This document shows, piece by piece, positions 17,473 to 24,653 of a stretch of DNA of 64,000 nucleotides. The notes beneath the pieces were generated by a model. The model had not been told where the DNA came from. It was given only the letters and a program-made list of their open reading frames with translations, and did no database searches. Origin of the DNA: a virus. The DNA lies in IMG/VR virus record IMGVR_UViG_3300044796_000657, positions 366,230 through 430,229 of that record. The stretch is one strand, 5' to 3'. Numbering within the stretch: position 1 is the stretch's first letter; each line of letters begins with the position of its first letter. The translations under genes were made by a program, and so were the position numbers.

Positions 17473-17545
17473 GCCTTCGTAACTCAACTGGCAGAGTAGC
17501 GGTCTTTTAAACCGAAGGTTGTGGGTTCGACTCCCACCGATGGCA
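17473..17545 (+). tRNA. tRNA-Lys(TTT)
   Basis: Acceptor GCCTTCG/CGATGGC, D-arm ACTC/GAGT, anticodon loop CTTTTAA and T-arm GTGGG-TTCGACT-CCCAC. The discriminator A is followed by CT. Confidence 0.93.
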
Positions 17546-17597
17546 CTAACATTCAATCGAAAGATTGAAGTTCTTTGACAACTTAGTTTTTATTTTT

Positions 17598-17665
17598 GAA
17601 CCATCCGGCGGATCGGCGCTAAGTTTGCGAAATTTGGATGGCAAGTTCGACTCTTGCATGGTTCA
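17598..17665 (+). tRNA. tRNA-Arg(GCG), compressed D-arm
   Basis: The acceptor GAACCAT/ATGGTTC is perfect; anticodon stem TAAGT/ATTTG with loop TTGCGAA; T-arm GCAAG-TTCGACT-CTTGC. The D region is 15 bases (CCG/CGG stem). GCG is an unusual Arg anticodon in bacteria. Confidence 0.65.
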
Positions 17666-17811
17666 CTTTGACTAACTCTGTGAAGCGGAGCGGTAGCATA
17701 ACCCCTACCGGTTTAATGAGTGTAGGCTGTGGCAGGCGAAATAACGCTAAGGCCAATGACACTTAACCTTTATCGTGACATTAAGATGATGATAAAGTGA
17801 ATGTCGAACAT
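17666..17811. other. Gap without a clear gene
   Basis: This 146-base gap between two tRNA genes has no open frame or complete tRNA. It has GC-rich short inverted segments (AACCCCTACCGG, GGCAGGCG) and may hold processing signals or a decayed tRNA. Confidence 0.3.
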
Positions 17812-17884
17812 GCTCTCATAGCTCAACTGGAAGAGTACCTCGTTTCGACCGAGGCGGTTGTAAGTTCAACTCTTACTGAGAGTA
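17812..17884 (+). tRNA. tRNA-Arg(TCG)
   Basis: Acceptor GCTCTCA/TGAGAGT, anticodon stem CCTCG/CGAGG with loop TTTCGAC, T-stem GTAAG/CTTAC. The discriminator A is followed by CT. Confidence 0.92.
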
Positions 17885-17955
17885 CTAAGGCGACGACTGC
17901 CTTTCAAATGATAGAGCCTTCAACGGTTTAGTGCCTTTTGATAAATGTCGTAATT

Positions 17956-18028
17956 GATCCCGTCGCCAAGAGGCTCAAGGCATCGATCTGCAAAATCGAC
18001 ATCGTAGGTTCAAATCCTACCGGGGTCT
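17956..18028 (+). tRNA. tRNA-Cys(GCA)
   Basis: Acceptor GATCCCG/CGGGGTC, anticodon stem TCGAT/ATCGA with loop CTGCAAA, T-arm GTAGG-TTCAAAT-CCTAC. Confidence 0.92.
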
Positions 18029-18055
18029 CTGTTAACTTTTCAACTAGGAATAACC

Positions 18056-18271
18056 ATGAACGACATTCAACTTCGAACATTAATCGGTCAAACTGTTGGC
18101 GATGCCGAACTTATTGTAATCGCTAATGGATTTACCCCTATGATTTTTGAAGTTAACGAAATCAGAATTAGTTTGGGTTATTCAGCCAATGTGGTAACAT
18201 TAGAACATCAAGACAACATTGTCGTCGGTGCGTACACACAAGCTACCATTGACAGCCAGTACAGGAAATAA
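18056..18271 (+). CDS. I78-type inhibitor-like small protein
   Basis: This 71-aa protein starts MNDIQLRTLIGQTVGDAELI. The IGQTVGDAE segment, followed later by NVVTLEHQDNIVV, fits the pattern of peptidase inhibitor I78/potato-inhibitor-like folds (a Gly-x-Thr helix start, then a strand with Asn-Val and an inhibitory loop). The protein at 30455 has a stronger version. Call is tentative. Confidence 0.5.
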   Translation: MNDIQLRTLIGQTVGDAELIVIANGFTPMIFEVNEIRISLGYSANVVTLEHQDNIVVGAYTQATIDSQYRK

Positions 18272-18277
18272 CATAAT

Positions 18278-18350
18278 GCCACCGTAGCTCAATTGGCAGA
18301 GCAAGTGTCTCTTAAACACGAGGTTGTGGGTTCGACTCCCGCCGATGGCA
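18278..18350 (+). tRNA. tRNA-Lys(CTT)
   Basis: Acceptor GCCACCG/CGATGGC (one mismatch), loop CTCTTAA, T-arm GTGGG-TTCGACT-CCCGC. It closely resembles the Lys(TTT) gene at 17473, so the two probably arose by duplication. Confidence 0.92.
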
Positions 18351-18370
18351 CTCAACACAAGAGGTTAACA

Positions 18371-19045
18371 ATGTGGGATTTAGAAACGATCAAAAGGATC
18401 AATAAAATCGCACTAGCAAAAGGTAGAAAATCTATGCTTCCTCAAGAAAACGTTTCGGTAGTTGACAAAATTTTGGCATCTACCGAAAAAGCAACCAAAG
18501 GTTATTCCAAGCAAGATAAGGCTTTGGTTTGCTTAATGGCTAAGAATGGATTCTTGAAAGCGTTTTTGGCAACTGCTTCGCTCAAAGAGAAAAGTCTTTG
18601 GCATAAGATTGTTTACAACCTTTTGATGAACGACGTTTATCCGTACATTGAAGAAATGGGCTTTGAAAGATTATACGCTGACACTATTCCCGATTTGATG
18701 AAAGATGATGTTCAAGACATCGCATTTTTGAGATTGCTCAAACTCATCAATGCACAACAAGCTCATCAAATGGTGCGGGATAGTTGGTATCTTGGCGACA
18801 GTCATCAGGCATTGTTCGCCTTGAAGTTAAACGACGATGCCGGTGATGATGAACTTTTGGAAATCATCAAAACCGTTATCGCAGGTAGCGGCAAAGTAGT
18901 CGCTGATTATTATGGTGGAAAAGCTGCTGCTGCTAATAGCTTGTTGGGTCAAACGATCAAGCGAGCAAAAGAAGCAGGCAAGAATACAGACCCGACAAAG
19001 ACCAAAGAGTTAATTGTTAAAACCTTAGATGAGACAAAACCATGA
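18371..19045 (+). CDS. TROVE/vWA-like or helical hypothetical protein (224 aa)
   Basis: I start this at ATG 18371 (MWDLETIKRINKIALAKGRK). It is mostly alpha-helical, with repeats of helical pairs. Segments such as LKLINAQQAHQMVRDSW and LLEIIKTVIAGSGKVVADYYGGK suggest a solenoid. No known motif is certain and the function is unknown. It overlaps the next gene by ATGA. Confidence 0.65.
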   Translation: MWDLETIKRINKIALAKGRKSMLPQENVSVVDKILASTEKATKGYSKQDKALVCLMAKNGFLKAFLATASLKEKSLWHKIVYNLLMNDVYPYIEEMGFERLYADTIPDLMKDDVQDIAFLRLLKLINAQQAHQMVRDSWYLGDSHQALFALKLNDDAGDDELLEIIKTVIAGSGKVVADYYGGKAAAANSLLGQTIKRAKEAGKNTDPTKTKELIVKTLDETKP

Positions 19046-19230
19046 TTTTAGTAGAACTAGATCCGAAAGTCACGCCGAAGTTAGGCGATGCGCAATCAAT
19101 GGGCAGTGTTCAATTGGTGGACATGAAAGATGGTACACACCAAGTAGTTGATCATCTTAAGCGATCTGAACAAAACCTTGCAGACGATCTTCGCAAATGT
19201 GGCGATGTTCGTACCGTCAAGGTAATATGA
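19042..19230 (+). CDS. Hypothetical protein (62 aa)
   Basis: ATG overlaps the previous stop (ATGA). The product starts MILVELDPKVTPKLGDAQSM and looks like a small ferredoxin-like alpha/beta domain. Function unknown. Confidence 0.6.
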   Translation: MILVELDPKVTPKLGDAQSMGSVQLVDMKDGTHQVVDHLKRSEQNLADDLRKCGDVRTVKVI

Positions 19231-19237
19231 AACAAAT

Positions 19238-19307
19238 AGGACGTATTGCGTGGGAGTAACATCGAACTCCAAATCCGAATGAGACGGTTCGAATCCGTCA
19301 CGTCCTA
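19238..19307 (+). tRNA. tRNA-Trp(CCA), short D-arm
   Basis: Acceptor AGGACGT/ACGTCCT is perfect, anticodon loop CTCCAAA, T-arm GACGG-TTCGAAT-CCGTC. The D-arm TTGC-GTGGGA-GTAA follows the acceptor with a single linker base. Confidence 0.8.
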
Positions 19308-19323
19308 CTTAGAAAAGAGGAAA

Positions 19324-19689
19324 ATGTCTTCACAAGATTGGAAAGATAGCAATGCTGACAAATTACGTCTTTATCGACGTGAGTGGTATCATCGCAACAA
19401 AGAAAAAGAAATTGAAAGGATAGTTGCTCGCAAAAAAGAAATGCGAACTTGGTTAAATGAATACAAATCTAATCTTGCTTGCAAAGCTTGTGGTGAAAAT
19501 CATATAGGATGCTTGGAATTTCATCATAAAAATAGCGAAGATAAAGATGTAGCTATAGCAATTGCTATGCAGCGTGGGTACAGTAAAAAAAGAATTATGG
19601 AAGAAATGGCCAAATGCGAAGTACTATGTGCAAATTGTCATAGAAAATTACATTGGGAAAATGGGAAAAAGGGCCAAATCGAATATTAA
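19324..19689 (+). CDS. HNH endonuclease
   Basis: This 121-aa protein has a complete HNH core near its C-terminus: CKACGENHIGCLEFHHKN, then CEVLCANCHRKLHW. The two CxxC pairs would bind the structural zinc and the His-His pair and final His form the active site. It is probably a homing endonuclease that spreads between tRNA-region sites. It is a distant relative of the protein at 24182. Confidence 0.9.
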   Translation: MSSQDWKDSNADKLRLYRREWYHRNKEKEIERIVARKKEMRTWLNEYKSNLACKACGENHIGCLEFHHKNSEDKDVAIAIAMQRGYSKKRIMEEMAKCEVLCANCHRKLHWENGKKGQIEY

Positions 19690-19703
19690 CCAAAAGGTGC
19701 TTT

Positions 19704-20108
19704 ATGAGACTTGTCGCTATATTTCATTATCCGGGCTGTTGGGAATGCAGTGGACATGATGAAGTACGCCCGATGGTCTACGAGAGCGCCGAAGCCTTAC
19801 TCGTTCATTTTGACGATAAAATGAAAGCGTACATTGCGGCACAAGAAGCCCAAAAGAAGGCTTATAAGGCATGGGAGAAATTAAAACCGAAGCCTCGCAA
19901 ACACAAACAGCCTTTAACGGAATACGATGAGGCGTTTACCAAATGGTACCAACAACAGCCTAGAAACATGCCGGGTAGTTTGCACATTGAAATTGGCGGC
20001 TATACTTTCTATGCTGAAGACCTGATGAGCGATGGAAAATATCAACTGCCGACGATCTTGACAGTGGATGAATGGTTTGAACAATGGACGATTAGTTCGC
20101 AAGATTGA
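19704..20108 (+). CDS. Hypothetical protein (134 aa)
   Basis: I start at ATG 19704 (MRLVAIFHYPGCWECSGHDE). It has a CxxC pair near the N-terminus, a Lys-rich helical middle and a beta C-terminal part (GSLHIEIGGYTFYAEDLM). Function unknown. Confidence 0.65.
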   Translation: MRLVAIFHYPGCWECSGHDEVRPMVYESAEALLVHFDDKMKAYIAAQEAQKKAYKAWEKLKPKPRKHKQPLTEYDEAFTKWYQQQPRNMPGSLHIEIGGYTFYAEDLMSDGKYQLPTILTVDEWFEQWTISSQD

Positions 20109-20139
20109 GTTAATAAACGAGTTTGGTTGAATCGAGAAA

Positions 20140-20367
20140 ATGATTTGGTATGATGGAGAAAGACTCGTAAGTGATCTTTTTATGTTGGCTTTCACGGAAT
20201 GAAAGTCGCATAAGGGTGAACAGGTGGGTGGCCTTTTCCTCGATGACACCTGCTTCACCTGCGGAACCGGACGGCTCAAGGAGGTAGTTCACACCAGACG
20301 AGGTTTGTCGCCGACCCGTCGCTATGCCGTCCGGTTAACCGCAAATGGAATAATTGAATGCCAGTAG
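20140..20367 (+). pseudogene. Small frame interrupted by TGA; 3' part may be a gene
   Basis: From ATG 20140 one frame of 76 codons is open except for a TGA at 20200-20202. The residues after the TGA, including DDTCFTCGTGRLKEVV, look protein-like and could start at GTG 20224, with AAGGG upstream. The end overlaps the next ATG (20358), which supports real translation of the second part. Either the gene is broken, or the stop is read through, or only the 47-aa second part is real. Confidence 0.4.
20265..20336. repeat. Perfect 11-bp inverted repeat
   Basis: AACCGGACGGC (20265-20275) is the exact reverse complement of GCCGTCCGGTT (20326-20336), enclosing 50 bases with an inner GAC/GTC helix. It may be a structured RNA inside or overlapping the small frame here. 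Confidence 0.6.
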
Positions 20368-20609
20368 AAAACGTGATGATTTGGGTGTTAACTATTGTTG
20401 CTGTTTTGTCGATGTTTGGAGCAGTAGCAGTAGTTTTAAACGTAGCAGAAAAGATTTCTCGCCGACGACAACGAAAAAAGTGTGAAATTGTTTTTGGTGG
20501 ACACTCTTACATTGAACTCTCTCATGGTAGACATTGTTGTTTTAGGTGTTTGACACTTCGAAGCAAATTACCCATTAGAGCCAAAATTGAAATCTTGATA
20601 GAGAAGTAA
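20358..20609 (+). CDS. Membrane-anchored zinc-binding-like protein (83 aa)
   Basis: One N-terminal transmembrane helix (MIWVLTIVAVLSMFGAVAVV) is followed by a basic stop-transfer segment and a soluble domain with CCFRC. Function unknown; it ends 1 base before the next gene. Confidence 0.65.
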   Translation: MPVENVMIWVLTIVAVLSMFGAVAVVLNVAEKISRRRQRKKCEIVFGGHSYIELSHGRHCCFRCLTLRSKLPIRAKIEILIEK

Positions 20610-20610
20610 T

Positions 20611-20934
20611 ATGAGATGCCCATTATGTAACGCATTGTTAATTATTAAGGTCATTAAAAAGCGTGATATTGATCTTCAATGTCATAATTGTGATTTTGTT
20701 TGGGGAAATTGTTCTCGCAAAATTCCCGATGAAATGAATGAATTCTATACTTGCGGCAACGTAGAGTGGACAAGAGAGGAATTGTCTCTTATTGGCCAAG
20801 CAATGAAAAGAAGTTATCTTTTTGATGATGACAGAAGGTTTTTCAAAGGCAGAAAAACTTATAGTGTTTGGCGTGAAAACGATAAGATAATTAACGTCTT
20901 TGATAAATGTGAAGAACTAATCAAAGACATTTAG
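20611..20934 (+). CDS. Zinc-ribbon hypothetical protein (107 aa)
   Basis: The N-terminal CPLCNALL and later CHNCDF form a zinc ribbon. The remainder is helical and charged. The gene starts at ATG 20611, and is part of a run of small zinc-binding genes. Function unknown. Confidence 0.65.
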   Translation: MRCPLCNALLIIKVIKKRDIDLQCHNCDFVWGNCSRKIPDEMNEFYTCGNVEWTREELSLIGQAMKRSYLFDDDRRFFKGRKTYSVWRENDKIINVFDKCEELIKDI

Positions 20935-20945
20935 TGGAGATCGTC

Positions 20946-21110
20946 ATGCAGTGTATTAATTGTAATAAAGAATGTGAATTTGATAGTCCTTATTTTCTTT
21001 GTCGTGAACACTGGATTGAATGGTTTGCCGAAAATACGGCAGATGATGAAATTCAATTAACACCACAAGAAATCATTGAATTCAAAAAAGAATTACAAGA
21101 AACAATTTGA
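20946..21110 (+). CDS. Small zinc-binding protein (54 aa)
   Basis: ATG 20946 follows GTGGAGA. MQCINCNKECEF plus a later Cys and His (FLCREHWIEW) suggest a treble-clef or ribbon site. It ends 4 bases before a tRNA gene. Function unknown. Confidence 0.6.
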   Translation: MQCINCNKECEFDSPYFLCREHWIEWFAENTADDEIQLTPQEIIEFKKELQETI

Positions 21111-21114
21111 TTTT

Positions 21115-21188
21115 CGGGCGGTAGCTCAATTTGGTAGAGCGCCTGGTTTGGGACCAGGAGGTTGCAGGTTCAATTCCTGTCCGCCCGA
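21115..21188 (+). tRNA. tRNA-Pro(TGG)
   Basis: Acceptor CGGGCGG/CCGCCCG perfect, anticodon stem CCTGG/CCAGG with loop TTTGGGA, D-arm GCTC/GAGC, and T-arm GCAGG-TTCAATT-CCTGT. Confidence 0.95.
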
Positions 21189-21190
21189 CT

Positions 21191-21266
21191 GACTTTTACA
21201 GAATTTCGTATGTAACTACATTTTTAGGCAATGAATTGTTACATACACTACTCGTCAGTAAAAGTC
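21191..21266. ncRNA. Nested stem-loop, candidate small RNA
   Basis: GACTTTTAC (21191-21199) pairs with GTAAAAGTC (21258-21266) and, inside, GTATGTAAC (21208-21216) pairs with GTTACATAC (21238-21246), both perfect. It directly follows tRNA-Pro. It is not a tRNA. Confidence 0.55.
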
Positions 21267-21446
21267 TATTTTCTCATACCACCCTGATGTTGCAAAACGT
21301 GGCGGGTGGAATTTGTGAGACCGCTATCTTAATGTGTGATAGCAAAGAGAGTGAAAAGTGGAAGCCTCATAAGCGTTCATGCTCTGAAGTTAATAACTCA
21401 GATATAATAACTCTCTAATACGACGGGATGGCATCCTGTCGTGTGA
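21267..21446. other. Gap with short hairpins
   Basis: No convincing frame is seen here. Small hairpins are visible, such as GCTATC/GATAGC (around 21323) and ACGACGGGA/TCCTGTCGT (21420-21442). This may be precursor RNA or decayed tRNA sequence. Confidence 0.35.
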
Positions 21447-21521
21447 CAACATCTCAGAAACCTTAAACAAGTGGTCTGGCTTGCCCGCAAGGGAAGATCG
21501 GTTCAATTCCGATGTAGTTGT
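21447..21521 (+). tRNA. tRNA-like element without a clear anticodon
   Basis: A good T-arm (ATCGG-TTCAATT-CCGAT) is followed by GTAGTTG, which partly pairs with CAACATC at the 5' end (two mismatches). Length is normal (75) but no anticodon stem folds; instead CTTGC/GCAAG forms. It is probably decayed or non-standard. Confidence 0.4.
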
Positions 21522-21526
21522 TTTTA

Positions 21527-21600
21527 GGCTCGTTCGTCTACGTTGGCTAGGACCGTTGTTTTTCAGGCAACAGAAGGCGGATCGTCACCGCCACGAGTCA
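21527..21600 (+). tRNA. tRNA-Glu(TTC)
   Basis: Acceptor GGCTCGT/ACGAGTC, anticodon stem GTTGT/GCAAC with loop TTTTCAG, T-arm GGCGG-ATCGTCA-CCGCC. Confidence 0.93.
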
Positions 21601-21703
21601 TCGACCGAAAGGTCACAATACTGAGTTCTGTCACACAGAATACAACACCCGGAAGGGGAAGGGAAGTTAATAGCTTTCGCTCGACAATTTTTTGAGGTGC
21701 GTT

Positions 21704-21931
21704 ATGGAAGTAATGGTAATTGTTGAAGATGATTTTCATTGTCAATCTGTTGCTGGTGAATTGGCAAAGATCGGCATGGTAATCACAGAAATTTTGCCAG
21801 CAGTCGGTGCTGTAACGGGAAGCATTATGCCTCCTCTCACACTGTCAGACTTGAAAAAAGTTAACGGTGTTCTGGATGCCGAAGAAACGGTAATTTCAAC
21901 TACAAACCATAAGTACGGTTGCTGTGGATAA
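21704..21931 (+). CDS. Small protein with Leu-Pro-x-Val-Gly-x-Val-Thr-Gly motif (75 aa)
   Basis: This starts at ATG 21704 with TTGAGG upstream. The pattern LAKIGMVITEILPAVGAVTG, then LKKVNGVLDAEE, resembles a bacterial small-protein family of about 75 residues often labelled ketohydroxyglutarate aldolase without proof. Two Cys residues end the chain. It overlaps the next gene by 8 bases. Confidence 0.55.
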   Translation: MEVMVIVEDDFHCQSVAGELAKIGMVITEILPAVGAVTGSIMPPLTLSDLKKVNGVLDAEETVISTTNHKYGCCG

Positions 21932-22187
21932 TAAAATCTTAACTGTTGAACATGTGATGAGATGCAAAGGCACTCAACTCATTGGCAAACTTGAATGCGA
22001 TGTTAAGGTAAACGATCAAGTTAACATCAAAAATAACACTGTTCGTATTTTTGCTATCCTTAAGGGTATGTCACAAGACCTTCAAGACTTTGCCAGCAAG
22101 GGTGACCATGTAGTATTAATGTTTAGAAATATACCACATGTTCCAATTAGTCCCGGCGATGAAGTCTTGACTGCTCCCAATACATAA
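21924..22187 (+). CDS. EF-Tu domain-2-like small protein
   Basis: This 87-aa protein starts at GTG 21924. The order GKLECDVKVNDQVNI, then ASKGDHVVLMFRNI and ISPGDEVL matches the beta-barrel of translation-factor domain 2 (EF-Tu/SelB/IF2), including the two Gly-Asp turns. No GTPase domain is present. It could bind tRNA or imitate a translation factor; this is inference. Confidence 0.5.
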   Translation: MDNKILTVEHVMRCKGTQLIGKLECDVKVNDQVNIKNNTVRIFAILKGMSQDLQDFASKGDHVVLMFRNIPHVPISPGDEVLTAPNT

Positions 22188-22190
22188 GGC

Positions 22191-22772
22191 ATGGAAACCT
22201 TTAAGCAGTTTTTTGAAGTTCAAAGTGGTGTCATTGTAGCTTATCACGGAACGCCCCACGGACTTTTTGATAAATTTGACGCATCAAAGCGTGGTGAAGG
22301 CGCTGACCAAGGCGACTTTGGCAATTATGGTAATGGTTTTTATTTTACCATTGATAAAGCAATGGCAATAAGGTATGCTAAAAAACTTACTGAACGCCAA
22401 ATTGGTAATCAGCCATATTTGTACACTGTCAATTTGAGAATATTCAAACCATTCTCTTTTGACAGGTTGCGTAATTATGAAAAAGACTTTTGGGATACAA
22501 TTAAGGCTAATCATGCGGCAGGAATGAAACACGGTTTGATAAACATTTCAAGTGAGCAAGAAAATGCTATAATGAAAAAGTATCAGACGACAGAAGATGA
22601 AATTGAGTTTATGAAGTGGTTAGAGTCGAAGATGAATGACAATTGGGAAGATGTGAACTTCGCACAAATATTGAAAAAGAAAAGATATGATAGTGTTGTG
22701 ATCAAAGGCGGCGAAGAAATAGTCGTCTTTGACGAACATCAAATACAGATAATCAAAAGAGAACCAGTATGA
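22191..22772 (+). CDS. ART-PolyVal-like putative ADP-ribosyltransferase
   Basis: This 193-aa protein resembles the ADP-ribosyltransferase-like domain found in phage polyvalent proteins. Key parts are AYHGTPHGLFDKFDASKRGE (His at the NAD site), then YGNGFYFTIDKAMA (the Y/F and Gly segment) and a later KRYDSVVIKGGEEIVVFDEHQI. The enzyme would transfer ADP-ribose from NAD to a host target. It overlaps the next gene by 4 bases. Close to NAD-synthesis genes elsewhere in the window. Confidence 0.75.
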   Translation: METFKQFFEVQSGVIVAYHGTPHGLFDKFDASKRGEGADQGDFGNYGNGFYFTIDKAMAIRYAKKLTERQIGNQPYLYTVNLRIFKPFSFDRLRNYEKDFWDTIKANHAAGMKHGLINISSEQENAIMKKYQTTEDEIEFMKWLESKMNDNWEDVNFAQILKKKRYDSVVIKGGEEIVVFDEHQIQIIKREPV

Positions 22773-23041
22773 GCAAAAAAGTATATTACAGACAGTGTCG
22801 GTTAAGTAAGCCGGGTTATTTGGATCAAGTAAGTTGGATTCCTGAAACCTTCGCCGAAGCTGGCAAGATAGTCAAGTTGAAGAATGAAGGAACAGAGGAT
22901 TGGGCGAATGGATGGTCAGTTAAGTCCGTTGGTTTGACAAGACTTGCTGAAACGCCTCATACCGAAGGATTGATTCGCAATCACAGAAATGCGACTGGCG
23001 ACTCAATGCCAAAGAAGGCAAATGTCGTTGTAGCGGAATAA
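22769..23041 (+). CDS. Hypothetical protein (90 aa)
   Basis: Overlaps the ART-like gene by ATGA and is likely co-translated; it may be its partner or immunity factor. The sequence starts MSKKVYYRQCRLSKPGYLDQ. Function unknown. Confidence 0.65.
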   Translation: MSKKVYYRQCRLSKPGYLDQVSWIPETFAEAGKIVKLKNEGTEDWANGWSVKSVGLTRLAETPHTEGLIRNHRNATGDSMPKKANVVVAE

Positions 23042-23055
23042 ATAAGAAGTAAAGA

Positions 23056-23126
23056 CGGCCCGTAGCACAATGGTAGTGCAAAGTTCTGATAAAGCTGAGA
23101 CAAAGGTTCAATTCCTTTCGGGCCGA
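23056..23126 (+). tRNA. tRNA-Ile(GAT)
   Basis: Acceptor CGGCCCG/CGGGCCG perfect, D-arm GCAC/GTGC, loop CTGATAA, T-arm AAAGG-TTCAATT-CCTTT. Confidence 0.9.
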
Positions 23127-23130
23127 TTTG

Positions 23131-23266
23131 AGTTATGTTTGGTTAACCAGCATCGTTTGGAAGCAACGAAGCATAACTTGATTTTTTGTCCAACGTCAGT
23201 GATTAAAAAGTAGCTAAGCCCGATGCGAAGAGGCAAACGCTTACTGTTCAGACGTTGTGCTTTTTT
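23131..23266. ncRNA. Two consecutive stem-loops ending in T runs
   Basis: AGTTATG/CATAACT (23131-23178) and CAACGTC/GACGTTG (23191-23257) each close a loop with smaller inner helices and are followed by six T. They could be terminators or small structured RNAs after tRNA-Ile. Confidence 0.5.
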
Positions 23267-23300
23267 GCGGGGATAGCTCAATTGGTATATTGGTTGTTAG
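23267..23300 (+). pseudogene. 5' half of a tRNA (Asn-like, GTT)
   Basis: A tRNA-like start (acceptor side GCGGGGAT, AGCTCAATTGGTA D-arm) runs to the loop TTGTTAG and stops; no matching 3' half follows before the gene at 23322. An intact tRNA-Asn(GTT) exists at 25311. Confidence 0.5.
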
Positions 23301-23321
23301 AAAAGCTTTAATAGATTTGAG

Positions 23322-24164
23322 ATGTTTAATATGAAATCGGCGATTAACGAAGACTTTGTTTGGAAAACAACAGTCGTAAAACCGGTAGACATTCTTGATG
23401 CCATTAAAACTATTGATGGCGATGGCTTGGAGTTGAGCTTAGTTCCAGAAAATTGGGCTAATGCTCATTTGTACCTAAGTTGGGCAAAAGCGGAACTTGA
23501 GAATGATAACCCGTTCGGATGGGAAAAGGTTGTGAATTACGCCAAGAAGACAGTATGTCGACTTATAGACGGTCTACTCTTGAACAATTACTTCGGAAAA
23601 TATCTTGGATCGAATTATCCAAAAAAAATTAAATTACTACAGACTCTCGGAATTGAAATTCCTGACCTAGTCCATGATTGGATCATTCATAAACGAAATA
23701 AAATCGAACACGACTATCAGTTGGCGGACAAAAAACAAGCAAAGAATGCCGTAGAAATTGCTGGACTATTCCTCGCAGCAACAACGGGAGATGCGGCTCG
23801 CAAACCATTCCTAATTGGCGGTACATCAATTGTGTGCCGTTTTGGAAGTGGATGGCCTGGGGATCATGTAGAAAAATTGAATAGAATGAGGGTGAACGGA
23901 AATCCATTTGTTTTCTTCGATTCTCATGAAGATCACAAAAAATCAATTGTTAAAATTATTTATCCTATTGATATGGAAATTCGATCTTCTCAAATAAAAG
24001 AATTTTCAGAAGTGGAAATGATTGAATTTTCTAAGATTATGCGAAAATATAAGTTTTTTCTTGAATTTGCAAAACCAATGATAGAAAATTCGGGATTGTC
24101 TCTGGAGAGTGTGATGAATTATCAAGTTATGGAAGCATTCAAAAAACGATTAAATGTTGATTAA
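23322..24164 (+). CDS. HEPN-motif protein, possible RNase
   Basis: This 280-aa protein has R125-x4-H130 in KRNKIEHDY, the RxxxxH motif of HEPN ribonucleases, within a helical region preceded by a long helix pair (VVNYAKKTVCRLIDGLLLNN) and followed by KKQAKNAVEIAGLFLAAT. The C-terminal 130 residues are a separate, unknown domain. HEPN RNases occur in toxin-antitoxin and abortive-infection systems and often cleave tRNA. It lies between a broken tRNA and an HNH gene, which suggests a mobile cassette. No antitoxin is evident. Confidence 0.6.
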   Translation: MFNMKSAINEDFVWKTTVVKPVDILDAIKTIDGDGLELSLVPENWANAHLYLSWAKAELENDNPFGWEKVVNYAKKTVCRLIDGLLLNNYFGKYLGSNYPKKIKLLQTLGIEIPDLVHDWIIHKRNKIEHDYQLADKKQAKNAVEIAGLFLAATTGDAARKPFLIGGTSIVCRFGSGWPGDHVEKLNRMRVNGNPFVFFDSHEDHKKSIVKIIYPIDMEIRSSQIKEFSEVEMIEFSKIMRKYKFFLEFAKPMIENSGLSLESVMNYQVMEAFKKRLNVD

Positions 24165-24181
24165 TGAAAGCGGTTCAATAA

Positions 24182-24580
24182 ATGAAAAAATGTTGTATGT
24201 GTCAGAAGGAACTTGATAAAATAAATTTCAAGACAAACAAAAGACGATTGGATGGATTACAATCTCAATGTATTAACTGTCATAAAGAATACCGTCGTCA
24301 GCACTACTTGAAGAACCGTGAAAAATACATTAAGTTAGCTGCTGACGGTGGTGATAATTTTAGAACATGGTGGGCAGAATACAGAAAACAATTTGTTTGT
24401 TCCTGTGGTGAAAGTCATCCCGGTTGTATAGATTTTCATCATCCAAACGATAATAAATCTGCCAATGTTTCAAAACTTGTTATTGATAAGTGCAAGACAA
24501 AACTTTTGACGGAAATTGAAAAATGTATTCCATTATGTGCTAACTGTCATAGAAAACATCATTGGAATGAGAGAAATTAA
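24182..24580 (+). CDS. HNH endonuclease
   Basis: This 132-aa protein starts with a zinc finger (CCMCQKEL, then CINCHKEYRRQ). The HNH core is CSCGESHPGCIDFHHPND, then CIPLCANCHRKHHW. Related to the protein at 19324. It ends directly before the tRNA-Gly gene and is probably a homing endonuclease. Confidence 0.9.
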   Translation: MKKCCMCQKELDKINFKTNKRRLDGLQSQCINCHKEYRRQHYLKNREKYIKLAADGGDNFRTWWAEYRKQFVCSCGESHPGCIDFHHPNDNKSANVSKLVIDKCKTKLLTEIEKCIPLCANCHRKHHWNERN

Positions 24581-24651
24581 GCGGAATTGGCATATCGGTT
24601 GTGCTCCAGCCTTCCAAGCTGGCCAGACGGGTTCGACTCCCGTATCCCGCT
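24581..24651 (+). tRNA. tRNA-Gly(TCC)
   Basis: Acceptor GCGGAAT/ATCCCGC (one mismatch), anticodon stem CCAGC/GCTGG with loop CTTCCAA, T-arm ACGGG-TTCGACT-CCCGT. It starts at the base after the HNH stop. Confidence 0.93.
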
Positions 24652-24653
24652 CT

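Noticed and set aside
17885-17955. Extra short tRNA (AAGGCG...TGCCTT)
   Set aside because: Outer bases can pair, but there is no T-arm or anticodon arm and the length is only about 50.
20110-20292. Minus-strand 60-aa frame
   Set aside because: It lies opposite the plus-strand small frame in an all-plus region with no ribosome site; coding looks better on the plus strand.
20140-20367. General TGA recoding in this phage
   Set aside because: The many long genes end in ordinary TGA, TAA or TAG, and no tRNA with a TCA anticodon is seen; one interrupted frame is not enough.
23267-24651. Group I intron in a tRNA, with the 5' half at 23267 and 3' exon at tRNA-Gly
   Set aside because: The 5' side GCGGGGA does not match the acceptor 3' side ATCCCGC of tRNA-Gly, which has its own 5' half, and no intron core is visible.
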